The notes under the pieces are model-generated. The model saw only the letters and a program-made list of their open reading frames with translations, had not been told where the DNA came from and did no database searches. Shown here in pieces: positions 22,831 through 34,500 of a stretch of DNA of 64,000 bases. The number at the start of each line of letters is the position of its first letter. Positions within the stretch are counted from its first letter, which is position 1. Both the position numbers and the translations under genes were made by a program. The stretch comes from Brugia malayi (taxonomy: Eukaryota > Nematoda > Chromadorea > Rhabditida > Onchocercidae): the NCBI RefSeq assembly GCF_000002995.4, contig NW_025062476.1:13325001-13389000 (forward strand). The letters are read 5' to 3'.

Positions 22831-25021
22831 ATGAGCAGAAGACCTGGACCACCGTCAATTGATGGCTTATACTCTCTCAAGGTATCTCTTAACTTATTTT
22901 TTATTTATTTAGTAGGAATAGAGGGAGAAAGAATAAGTAATCAATGGTTGGCATTTTCTATGTGATTAAATGCTTAGCTGAAACATTTGCTCAAGCAAGG
23001 CTGTATTAAGACATCAAACTATATGCAGTGATAAGAGCCATGTTTATCATGGATAAACTTATAAAATAATTAAATACTTTCCTTTTTTTTTTCTCTTCAT
23101 TCGATCTGTAATATTTCATTACAATGATATTTTCTAATTCGCTCATTTCCATCGTGATATATCAATTATAAGAGAAAATTTTGCTTTAATAATTTTATAT
23201 TTATTTCTAGTGGATTAGTAAGCTTGTCGACTTTTTGATTTTTGTCATACTCTACTTATTTTTCTTGTTTAACTAGTTTGAAATACATTCCTGATCTTTT
23301 AGATTGATAATATATCATATCAAACGGCACCACAAGATTTACGTCGTTTGTTCGAGAAATACGGTGAAATAGGTGATATTCACATTCCTCGTGATCGTTA
23401 CACCAAGCAAAGCAAAGGATTTGGTTTCGTACGCTTTTATAGTCGACGAGATGCAGAATATGCAATGGATCGTATGGATGGACGATGGGTCGATGGCCGT
23501 GAGATCCGTGTTGCCATGGCACGTTATGAGCGCCCAATCGATGAACGTAGCCGTAATGGTGGTAGTAGCGGTTACAGAAGTAGTCGACGGTTAGTGAATT
23601 CACACGTTCATATTCACATGGATACTTGACTTTGGCAATCACATTTAAAGAGAAATACCATAATTAAGTTACACAAGTAAGTAAATGAAAATTTGCTTGC
23701 GTTTGATTTCTTTAATCAAAAGTTGAAGGTGACACTTGTGATTTTTATTAAAAATCATCAAGGTGGATAATCGCTGTTAATGCATCATCCCACATGAAGT
23801 TAGCTCAAAAATTTTGCAAAGTAACTTGCCGAAAAATAATAAATTTGTAATTTTGAGGCGGCCGTGGTTTGCTGCTGCTGCTGTTGCTGCTGCTGCTAAT
23901 CACCGAGATACAGTGTAGCTGCTGTTAGCTGAAATAAAAAATGCATCAAGCAAAACGGCCACATCTCAGGGGAAAATTGGCTTGCTGAGCTGCTGTTCCA
24001 TAGAGCAGTTGACTGCTGCTCTTGTCGTTGTCGTTGTTGTTTTTGTTGTCGTCGTTGTTGTTGTTGTTGGGCAGCGTAGCTGTGTTTCTGGCTTGGCCTG
24101 AACCAAAAAAAAGGGAGGATAAGAGAGAGATTCCGGTACAGAACAAAGATTAATTACATGCTGATTGCTGATTGTGTTACATTTGATGGTCAGTCAGTTT
24201 TTCGTACAAAATCGTTTTTGTGCCTTTTTTGGATATGATATCCAATACCTGTGTGATAGCATCCATGAATCAGCGGCATGCCATTTACTTATCTATTCGG
24301 GGGGTGGAGTTTTGTTTTTTCAAGTCTTAATGAAATGATTAGAAATTATCTAATTATCTGAATGTTACAGTGGGCCTTGATAGCATATAGATAGATAAAT
24401 GGGAAAGTCAATAAGAACTTGAAATGAGATACCTTTTATCAGTCGGATCGTCCATCGCCTTGGAGAGTCAAGTTTGAGAAAGAATAAAGTCTTTTCCTCG
24501 ATTATGCCAAATAAAATGAAGTATATAAGGATAGTATGAAATACTCCTTATATCATGAATGATCATAAAAATACAGATTACTGGTACTGATTACATTTAT
24601 AAACTACTTTTGACTATTTTGTAGTATTAATAGGTTGCGCAAGTTTATTTCACAGAAAGTTATTCTGTGTGCATTGAACAGTGAAACTAGCTCACGTTTC
24701 GATTATTCCGGTCCACTGCATTACCGATAAGTATCGTTTTTCAGTTCGCGGTCACGTTCGCGTTCACGCTCACCACGACGTCGACGTTCCTCAACACGAA
24801 GTCGTAGTGGTTCGCGATACAATGGAAGACGTTCGGCTTCACGCGGTCGAAGTGTTTCACGTGACAGATCACCAGTGTCTCGAAGATCTGCAAATTCAAG
24901 CAGCCCACCAGCAAGAAATTCTCGAAGCCCACCGCCTCGTGATTCTCGCAGTCCTGTAGCGCGTGAGCGTGATCGAGATAAACCTGATGATGCATCAAAT
25001 GGAAATGATACTAATTATTGA
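22831..25021 (+). CDS. rsp-4: SR splicing factor, SRSF2/rsp-4 type
   Basis: Exons 22831-22881, 23303-23589 and 24745-25021 join to 204 residues. The N-terminal RRM begins [17 protein letters not shown] and has RNP2 (IDNISY) and RNP1 (KGFGFVRF); the segment [18 protein letters not shown] and the [11 protein letters not shown] linker are typical of SRSF2 and C. elegans RSP-4. Exon 3 encodes the RS domain ([13 protein letters not shown], then RSVSRDRSP and [13 protein letters not shown]), ending GNDTNY. SR proteins bind exonic enhancers and recruit the spliceosome in the nucleus; the RS domain is phosphorylated by SRPK/CLK kinases. Intron 2 (1,155 bp) sits exactly between RRM and RS domain and contains an unusual GC-richer, triplet-rich stretch with a candidate poison exon. 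The ATG was chosen because it gives the family N-terminus. Confidence 0.96.
23855..24075 (+). repeat. CTG/GTT/GTC triplet-rich block in SR-gene intron 2
   Basis: Interrupted CTG repeats (TGCTGCTGCTGCTGTTGCTG, then further GCTGCTG groups) followed by GTT/GTC triplets ending in GGGCAG at 24069-24074. The block has far more G and C than the other introns of the window. The T/G-rich part could act as a polypyrimidine-like tract for the acceptor at its end. Confidence 0.8.
24075..24135 (+). other. candidate 61-nt poison cassette exon
   Basis: Bounded by GGGCAG at its left and CCG|GTACAG at its right, with a purine-rich core (GGGAGGATAAGAGAGAGATT) resembling SR-protein enhancer sites. Included between exons 2 and 3 it reads open for 20 codons. 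Because 61 is not a multiple of three it shifts exon 3 out of frame, reaching TAG about 20 codons later. This is inferred from sequence only. Confidence 0.3.
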
Positions 25022-25428
25022 TTCGCTTATGTTTTGGCTTTTAGCAAAACTTCATCTTAGTGGGAATTTTGCTTTGCCAAATTTACTTTAATTTGATATG
25101 TTTTATTTGCTTTTCCTTTGAAGCAAAAATATGGTCGCGCATGTTACATAAATTGTAATCAAAAGTGCAACTGCTAAATTATTTCGTATATACTATAAAT
25201 TTTCAGTCATGTGAGATAGCATCAAAAATGTAGCGAATGTGTTTTTTTTTTTTTTTTTGTCCAAATCCATTTAAATACCCCATTGATTTGTTGTTTCAAA
25301 TTTTCAAGTTTTATTTCTTGGTTCTTTGTTTTTTCTGTGGTTAATCAATAGTGAATGTTTGAAAAGTATAAAAATGTCAATTTTAAAATCCCGTTGCATC
25401 AGAGTTCAACATAAGTGGAAATCTGCAT

Positions 25429-25434
25429 AATAAA
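25429..25434 (+). terminator. candidate poly(A) signal of SR gene
   Basis: AATAAA about 410 nt after the stop codon. It is one of the few such hexamers in this plus-strand 3' UTR; the exact cleavage site is unknown. Confidence 0.4.
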
Positions 25435-26308
25435 AAGTTCATAGTTTAGCATCACTTTCAGAGTTGCACTATAATCTTATATTTTGTTGAATTGTTTGAC
25501 AGTACAAATTCTAAATCCATTTATTACATTTATTCATAAATAATGTGCTGTATCACTCATTGTAATTTCATTGAGAATTTATTGAAAAAAAAAAAAAAAG
25601 TGATTAATATTTTTAGTCTAAATTAGGTAAAAGTGATGAATATCAAATAGCAGAATATCAAAAATTTATCATTCTATTAGAATTTCCAAAACAAAATTCT
25701 CATCTATTTACAATACTGACAAATTTCATTTATTTCATTGTAGCATAATTTTCATATATTAAGTTTTAATGTTACAATGTTTCCTACTAAATATTTTATT
25801 TATTCATTTGAAGGATGTTTTTGTAAACAATAAACAATTGTTAATTATTGCATAATATTTATTTCAATATGTTATGTGCTTGATTTATAATTGTTCTCTT
25901 ATACAATGAAAAAAAAAAAAAATTGGGCTTATAATTGTTCTCTTATAAATTACAATTGAATTTGTTTTTCCAATACAATTGATTTACATTAATATCATTT
26001 AGAAATTATATGATATTATTAAAGAATGTCCGTAAAAAAAAAAGTCACAGATGATAGTGTAAGATATTATAAGTTTATATTTGTAATAATTTTAATATAT
26101 ATCATTGGAAAATATGTAAATTTTTAAATTCGCTAATATATAAAATCTGGTTGAAAATATTAACATATAACTAAATGAATTAATCAAATGAAAATATGTT
26201 AAAATGTAATTCGAGGGGTGCTGATTATTTGAGCATTATTAAAAGCAATGGTTAGTTTTATTTTTGTTTTTGTTTTTTCATTTATTTGTTTTATTCTATT
26301 TTTATGTT

Positions 26309-26309
<1 letters not shown>

Positions 26310-26365
<56 letters not shown>
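26310..26365. repeat. uninterrupted T56 homopolymer
   Basis: Fifty-six consecutive T residues on the plus strand between the convergent gene ends. It is longer than any other homopolymer in the window; its true length may differ because such runs assemble poorly. Confidence 0.9.
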
Positions 26366-26366
<1 letters not shown>

Positions 26367-26430
26367 TTTTTTGTTCAAACTATTAATGTTTATTTCAGTT
26401 TCGAAGGAAAATGAGAGAAAAAAACATTTT

Positions 26431-26436
26431 TTTATT
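26431..26436 (-). terminator. candidate poly(A) signal of lipid transfer gene
   Basis: Minus-strand AATAAA about 225 nt past the stop codon at 26660-26662. Other hexamers are possible in this AT-rich stretch. Confidence 0.3.
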
Positions 26437-26659
26437 ATTATTAAGAAAGGCATATGTCGTAAATGGCATACATTTAAAAATATAAAATTACCATCAAAAA
26501 TTTTTGTAATATAATTATCAAATGAGAATATTTTAATAAAATAAAATGCATAATAAATAGACTATAATTTTGAAATGGAAATGCAAAAGGAAAAGGAAAA
26601 TTGGTAGAACAAAAAAGAAAAGAAAAAGTTTTTTTTTTTTTTTTTTTAAGTATAACTTA

Positions 26660-29095
26660 TTAAATGAATAGGTCAAGAAATTGTGGATCATTATCGGGTT
26701 CCGAATCGATCATTCTATATGATACCTAAAATATGCTAATGATAAAATATAGGAATTATTAAGTTTAAGAGTTTAAAAACTTATAATCCTTATTTAATCA
26801 TATGGTTTATTATCAATTAATTAATTTTTTTCATTTCATATTTACACTATTTAATCAAAAATATTAACAGTATTATTTGTAACTGATGTTTGAAAAAAAA
26901 ATAATTTAGAAAAAATATTTATGATAATTTATTTATCATAGCTTTTTTTTTTTCATTGATCTCGTTATCATTTTTTTCGTTTTCTTTTAATTCAAAATGA
27001 TCTAAATACATTAATTAATAAGTTTGATATTTAAGTTTTTCCTTCTTTTCTTTTTTTTTTTCATAATCATTAAACTATTGCATTTAAGATGGAAAATACA
27101 TCGCTTATTTTTACTTTTATAATGATTCAAAAAAAAAAGTAGTAAATAAATAAATTAATTAATTATAATTAATTAATCAATAATTTTGTTTTTAACCAAT
27201 TCAGCTGGTTCAATTGCTTCACATGGTCGACAAATATTACGCGCAAATAATCTATCAATGGTACATTGACAATTGAAACAATAACTTTCTCGTTTGTAAG
27301 CTATTCGAGATGCTGCTATCATAAAACCATATTTCTAAATTATTTCAATTTTTTTTTTTTTTTTTTAAAATTTTTTTTTGTTATATTTTAATACTATGAT
27401 AATTTTTAAAAAATTTTACGCCAAAACTCTATATATTATGTGGTAAATATTAAGAGAGATAAATATAAAGAAAAAAGAAAAGTAAGAAGAAATAATTTTA
27501 GTTAAAAAGATGATCATTTAACTTTTAAAATTTAATAATTTTATAAAAAAAAAACAGAGAGGAAGAAAATTAATAATTATTCAAAGTAATAATAGAAAAT
27601 TGAGGAGAAGTAATGAAGAATTTAGAAGAAAAAAAAAAATCTGAAAATGATGAAGCTTAAATAATTTATGTCTAAGATGATAAATAAAGTATTATTGCAA
27701 AGGAAAATTGTATATGAAATTTAAAAAAAAAAAAAAAAAAAATGAACTTAATATAAAATTTGAAAAATTAAACAAAAGAAAAAAAAAATTAAACAAATAC
27801 TGAAGAGAATATAATTTGTTTTAAATAAAAAAATAGAAAAAAATTAAACATATGCTAAAATTTAATAAGAGAGTTTTTAATATAAAATGAATTACATACT
27901 AAAAGAGAATTTAAAATAAAATTAAAAGTGTACTAAAATTTAAATAAATATAAAATTAGACATACACTAAAAAAAAAAATTTAATATAAAAATTAAAAAT
28001 AACCTAAAAGTGAATTAATGTGAATTTAGATTAAATGTTTTAATTTCAAAAACAATGAATTGGTATTGAAAAATTTCAAATATTTCATTACGATTCAAAA
28101 AAAAAAAAAAAATTAATCAAATAATTTTCAGTAATAAAATTATAATTACTTACAAGAGAGAAAACAGTTCCAAATGTTTGTTGAGCTATTACTGAGCAGC
28201 TATCATGCGGATGTAGTAGTGACGAACGTTGTCCAATTTGCGCCCCATATTCATTCAATAATTCTTTTGCATTCATTCCTTTCATAATAATTAATGGTTT
28301 ATTTTTGTAGAGCAAATTAATAATAATGATAATTAATGATAATAATTAGCAATAATGATATTAATAATAATAATTAATAACAATAATAATGATAAACAGC
28401 AATAATTAGTAATAATAATATTAATAGTAATAATTAATAATAATGAGAAAAGTAATAATAATAACCATCAACAATAATAATGGTAATTATAAATAATAAT
28501 AATAATAAATAATAGTAATAATAATAATAAATAAATGATAAAAACAATAATAATTATAGTAAATATAATAATAATGACAATTAGTAATATTAGTAACATT
28601 CTGAATATTATTATTCTTAAATTGTATTTATCCTAGGCATAATTTAAATTTAAACAAAATGAAATTTTAATTTTGTTCGTTTAAATTTTAACATTTTCAG
28701 TTTATTTAAGAGAAGATGAATTTTTCAAAATAATTTTTTTATGAAAATATGAAATATGATTGTAAATAATGCATTTTTTTTTTTTTTTTTAAATTATACA
28801 TTTTAGGATTTAAAAAAAAAAAATAATAGAATTGTCGATTTCCAAATATTTTGAATTTCTTCAATATGTAATGTTATTTCTTGAATTTAATTCATATTCT
28901 GTTTTTAAGTTTTAAAAAAATGATGAATGAATAAAGAAAAGTTTTTTTTTTTTTGAAATTAATTACTGTTTATAATTTTAAGATTAATTATTATTTGTTT
29001 TGATTGATTAAATTTTTTAAATTTAACTTACCAACAATTTTACTTCCATCATTTGTCTTAAATTTGCTTAATGTTAATAAATGCATTGTGATATT
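26660..29095 (-). other. lipid transfer protein C-terminal exons
   Basis: Exons 29032-29095, 28154-28278, 27197-27334 and 26660-26725. They complete the VWA-like fold (NITMHLLTLSKFK...) and add a tail with CFNCQCTIDRLFARNICRPC, a C-x2-C-x-C...C-x2-C pattern also found at the end of insect apolipophorins. The acceptor of exon 28154-28278 (GAAAG) lacks a pyrimidine tract and the donor at 27197 (TTG|GTTAAA) is weak. Confidence 0.8.
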
Positions 29096-31477
29096 CTGAA
29101 ATAAATAATTTAATGTAATTATTTTATTTTATGATTTAAACAAAAAAAAGAAAAAAATGCAATAAAATAAAATAAAACGAAGTGACAATTCTAATATTTG
29201 TAATAGAATGTAATTGAATACATATTTGTAATGGAATACTAATAATGAATAACTGATTATTTCTGATTAACATTTAAACTAATTCAAATTATTTCACTGC
29301 CTCTATTATTTTTTCTCTGCAATACTAAATAAAATAAACAAAAAAGTAACTAAATTTTTTATATTGTTGAGTATAAGAAGAATTAATCAATTAATTAATT
29401 AAAATTGAGAATAAAAATAAAAAAGGTTAAATTTACTTGTTCGAGTAACATATTAAGCATTTCTTTATGTCCATTTTGTGAACATTTTTTACATATAACC
29501 AAAACAATACTTTTAGCACTTGCAAATCTAAATAGGAAATTAATTTTTTAATATTAATTTATCAAATTTCATTAATAATTTCTTTTTTCATTTGAATTAA
29601 AAAAGAAAAAACCAGAAAAATAATAAATGTAATTACAATTTATACTATTAATTTGAATTAAAAACAAAAACAATGAATGCATTATTTTTGAGATAAAAAA
29701 TTTACATCTAATTATTATCTTATTTCATTTCCAATTTATTTTTCTATGAACTTAAAAAAAAAAAAAAAGAAAGCAGTAAATATTAATTTTTTTTTTTTAT
29801 TTAAATAATTTGTACAAATTACAATTATGTAATTTATTTTTTATTTAAATTAAATGAAAACAATGAACTTATTGAATATATTTTATTTTAATTTATTTAA
29901 ATCGAGAAAATAATTTGTACAAATTTTTGAAATAATTAATTTATATTTAATTATTAAAAAAGAAAAATAAATAAATAAACAAAAAGAAAACAATAATGCA
30001 TTTTACCTAAATGGAAAATGTTTTATTGTAAATTCCAATGCTTTTTTAGGACAAATAAATGTTTGTTCAATGCCAGAAATTGATTCAAATGTTTGTTGTG
30101 TTTGTTTTATAAATGTTAAAGTATCCATTAATGCTTCATTCTGTTCATAATGCACCAATGGTTCATGGTGCACACCTTCGCCACCAAAACCGATCCAACC
30201 AAAACGTACCGATCTAAAATTTTTTTAAAAAAAGAAATTGAAAAAAAAAAAAGAGACTGTGATTATTTATTTATCATTTATTTATTTATTTACTTGTTAT
30301 TTTTAAAAAAAAAAAAAAAACATTGTAGCCATTTATTTATTTGTTTGTTGTTGAATATTTAAAAAGAAACTGTAATCATTTATTTATTTATTGTTTATTT
30401 ATTTGTTGATAAATATTTAAGAAGGAACTGTAATCGTTCATTTGTTTATTTGTTCGTTGTTGAATATTTAAGAAGAAACTGTAGTTATTTATTTATTTGT
30501 TCATGAATTTTTAAGAAGGAACTGTAATCGTTTATTTATTATTTATTTATTTGTTACTGAATATTTAAAAAGAAACGGTAGTCATTTAATTATTATTTAT
30601 TTGTTTGTTGTTGAATATTTAAAAAGAAACTGCAATCATTTATTTATTTATTTGTTGTTCAATATTTAAATTAAATTTTGAATCAATTATAAAATGGCTA
30701 GTGGAAATTAGTTAGATATAAAATTTTTATATCTTATTAAATTTAATTATTATTGCTATGATATTGTTATCATTTATTTATCATTGTTTTAATCGTTATA
30801 ATTTATTTATTGTTATTATAATTATTATAATTTATTTATTATTGTTACAATTATTAAAATTATTTAATTATTATTATTATTATTATTACTATTAAAATTT
30901 ATTAAATAAATGCTAATACCGTTGTTGATGACTAATTTGTTGTGCTATTTGTGCTAATTTCTCCTTGTGATGATTCATGCATTTCCTTTCTTCAACAACA
31001 AATATAATATCATGATCAATAATTGATTTTTCAATCATTCGTTCATCATCCAAATGCAAATCACCATCACATCTCACTGCAATATCAATTTTTTTCTTTT
31101 TAATTATAAATTAAAATTAAACTTATGAATGAATACAAAATTCATAATATAATTATTGTTTTCATTTTTCATTTTTTTTTTTAAATATAAATCACTTAAA
31201 TATATGAGTCATTCAATCATTCAATTTTAATAAAATATATATAAATCATTTCATTTTTTTTTTTTTTTTTTATATTTATACTACGATTTTTTTGCATTGA
31301 TATTCAATTTTAATATATAAATGATAAATCACTTTGATTATCATATTTATACTAAGAATAAAAAATAATTTAAAAAAAAATTTATATTAAAATAAAAAAA
31401 AAAAAAAAAACTTTTTGCTAAAATTGTATATTAAAATTGAATATGAATGCAAAATAATAGTATAATTATTGTTTCCA

Positions 31478-31509
<32 letters not shown>

Positions 31510-34500
31510 TTACAAATCACTTAAACATATAATATTTAATTTTCAATATTTATATTAAGAATGAAAAATAATTATAAAAAGTTTATATTAAAATAAAAAA
31601 AAAAAAACGATTTTTTGCTAAAAAAACATTTTTTTTTAAAAAAAAATTATATATTAAAATTGAATATATGAATGAATAAATAAAGAAAAAAAAAATTAAA
31701 AGAAAAAAAAAATTATTTTAAAATGTAAAAGAAAAAAGAAAATTGATCTACAAATAGACAAGAATACACCAATATTTTTTTCTTTTTTTTTACATTTTCT
31801 TTTTGCATTGATAAATTTAAAAAGTATTTGATAAAACTTATTGATAAATTTACTGATAAATTTAAAAGTATTTGATAAAAACAGAAAAAAAAGATAAACA
31901 AATTAAAATATCTGAAAAAGAAAACAATCAAAAAAAAAAATGTTACAGTATTAAAATAAATTAAATTAAATTATTATTAAATTAATTAAAAGTATTAATT
32001 AAAATATTTTTGAAAAAATAAAAAAGTAATTCATACCACATTCATGTGGTAATGCTATCATAATTCCGACATTTGCGCATATTTGATGATATGCTGCTGT
32101 AGCAATGCAGTGCTGTTGTCGTCCACCATTTGAGCAGATTTGTTCAAATGGTTTTGGTCGTATCTTAAATTTAAAAAATTTAAAAAAAAAAAAAAGGAAA
32201 AGAATACTATTAGAGAAAATATTCATTGAAGAGTTTGACTAAAATATCTCAAATAATTCATTTCTTTTTATTTATTTATTTATTTTGTTTATTTGTTTAT
32301 AAAAAGTTATTTAGAAAACAAAGAAAGAAAAAAAAGGACAAGAAAGATAATTTAACAAACGTTGAACCGGCAAATTTTTAATTTTATTATAATTTTAATT
32401 TTATTAAATTGTGTTAAATATTTTATTTAATCATTTTTTAATTTATTGATTTACTTTTTTTCTTTTACGCTTATAAAATTTGTTCATTTAAAAACAAGAA
32501 AAAAAAAAAGGCGAACTAGCAAATGTTTATTTATGAAAGAATTTTATTGAAATATTTTGAATATTTTAATTTTATTGAAATATTTTGAATATTTTACTTA
32601 TTTATTTATTAGTTCACAAAATTTATTTATGAAAGAAGGAAAACAAAGACGAAGTAATAAATATTTATTAGATAATTTAATTAAAATATCTCAAATATTT
32701 TATTATTTACTTATTTGTTTACTTTATTTTATAGCAATTTATTTATAAAATTTATTTACAGAAAAGAAGAAATAAAGAAGAAAAAAAAAAATTGTTGCAA
32801 AATTTTTTTAATTGAAATAAAAAAAAAAAAAAGAAAAAGTTACATGATTAAAACAAAGTCTTAATGGACTATCAGAATTTTGAAAATATTCTTGGCAACG
32901 TTCGTCATCACGATACGTCAGATCACGTGCCTGATTTACGCCACATTCACCATTTATTGCCCAATGTTCAGCTAATACGTTTAGCTGTAAACTTATAAAC
33001 TATTATTTATTTACTTTTTTGTTTTGTTTTGTTTTCTATTCATTTTTTATTAAAAAATTAAAATTGTTATATTCCATTTTTATCAGTTATTATTATGATT
33101 AGAAATAATGTTACATTTTTTTTTTTTTTTCTACAAAATTTACACTTCAATTTTTTAAATAAATAAATAAAGTAAACAAACAAAAAAAAGTAAATAAAAT
33201 TAATAAAGAAAATAAAAAATAAATAAACAAACAAACAAATAATGCAAAAAAAAAAAAACTAGTATTTATTAACTGATTAATTATTTTAAATTATATACTG
33301 ATATGAAATTTTTTTATTTATACTTGAATAATTTTATTTATAAAAAATGCATAAAAATAATTCATTTTAGAACGAAAATTTTTTATGAAAATTTTAGAAT
33401 GAAAATTTTTTATAATTATTTAAAACTGATAAAAAAAAAAAAAAAAAAACGAAAGAAATAACAAAACATATTTTAATGCTAAAAAAAAAAAAAATTGAGG
33501 AAAGCAAATTAAAAAAAGCCAAATGTTGATTATTAAATATTTCAGAAATTAAATATTTTAATTTTTTTTTTTTGATTATTAAATATATCTATAATTTATT
33601 TTACCTGATCATTAGATGTACCATCAATTAAATCATAATCATTTGATGGTTCATTATCATTTAATCCAAGAAGACCATTGCTACGTCCATGCATTCGGCC
33701 TGATAAAATAATTTCACAAATATAAAATTGATTATTACAACGTATGCATAAGCCATCGTAAGTTTTTAAAATTGTCCAATGATCTTTTCGAGAAATTGAA
33801 ATTAAAATTGCTCCATCAATGCTATCAATTTTTTGCCATGGAATTGATATTAATGGTGCACCATTTATTTGTATCTAAAATTTAAATCTAAAATTTTCTA
33901 AAAAAAAAAAATTTGAAATTTAACAAAAAAATATGTTATTCAATTAAATTATTAGAATTTTGAATTGTAAAACAAAGCATAGAAAAAGGAAATGAAAAAT
34001 TTTAAATTAGTAAATTTTAATGATAAATAAATATAACAATAATTCATTGTATTCTAAAAGTAATAAAAATAAAAATTTTTATTTAATTAAATTGCTAAAA
34101 ATTTGAACTAAAAAAAATTGGAAAAAAAATTCTTTTTTTTTTGAAATATTTAATTTATATTTTAGTAATTTATAATAATTTAATAATATATTTGTATGCA
34201 ATATTAACAAATTTTGTATTTTTAATTTATTTTAACTCAAAGTGTAATTTCAGTTATTGATTAAAACATACAATCATTTTCAAATATTATTTATGATTTT
34301 CGCCTAAATCAAAAAACATTAATAAAATTTACTAAAAAGGAAAATTAAATTGTTGAAAAAAGAAAGAAGAAAATGAAAAGGACAAAAAAAAAAAAAAAAA
34401 AGGAAATAATTAGTAAATAATTAATTAATTAATTACATTGCCACTTTTATGAAAGAGTATTTCATCGTTACGTAATTCAATTTTAATAGTTTCTAAATAT

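Larger units (their letters stand above)
25022..26659. other. convergent 3' intergenic region
   Basis: Lies between the 3' ends of the plus-strand SR gene and the minus-strand lipid transfer gene. It contains their 3' UTRs, a duplicated GCTTATAATTGTTCTCTTATA motif (about 25879 and 25926, imperfect) and a 56-base T run. No coding exon was seen. Confidence 0.6.

Noticed and set aside
23946..24146. Minus-strand frame with an Asn/Asp-rich stretch in SR-gene intron 2
   Set aside because: The N/D run is the complement of GTT/GTC triplets; no splice context or similarity supports a gene.
24681..24998. 92- and 85-codon frames across the RS-domain exon
   Set aside because: They are out-of-frame and antisense shadows of the RS-encoding exon.
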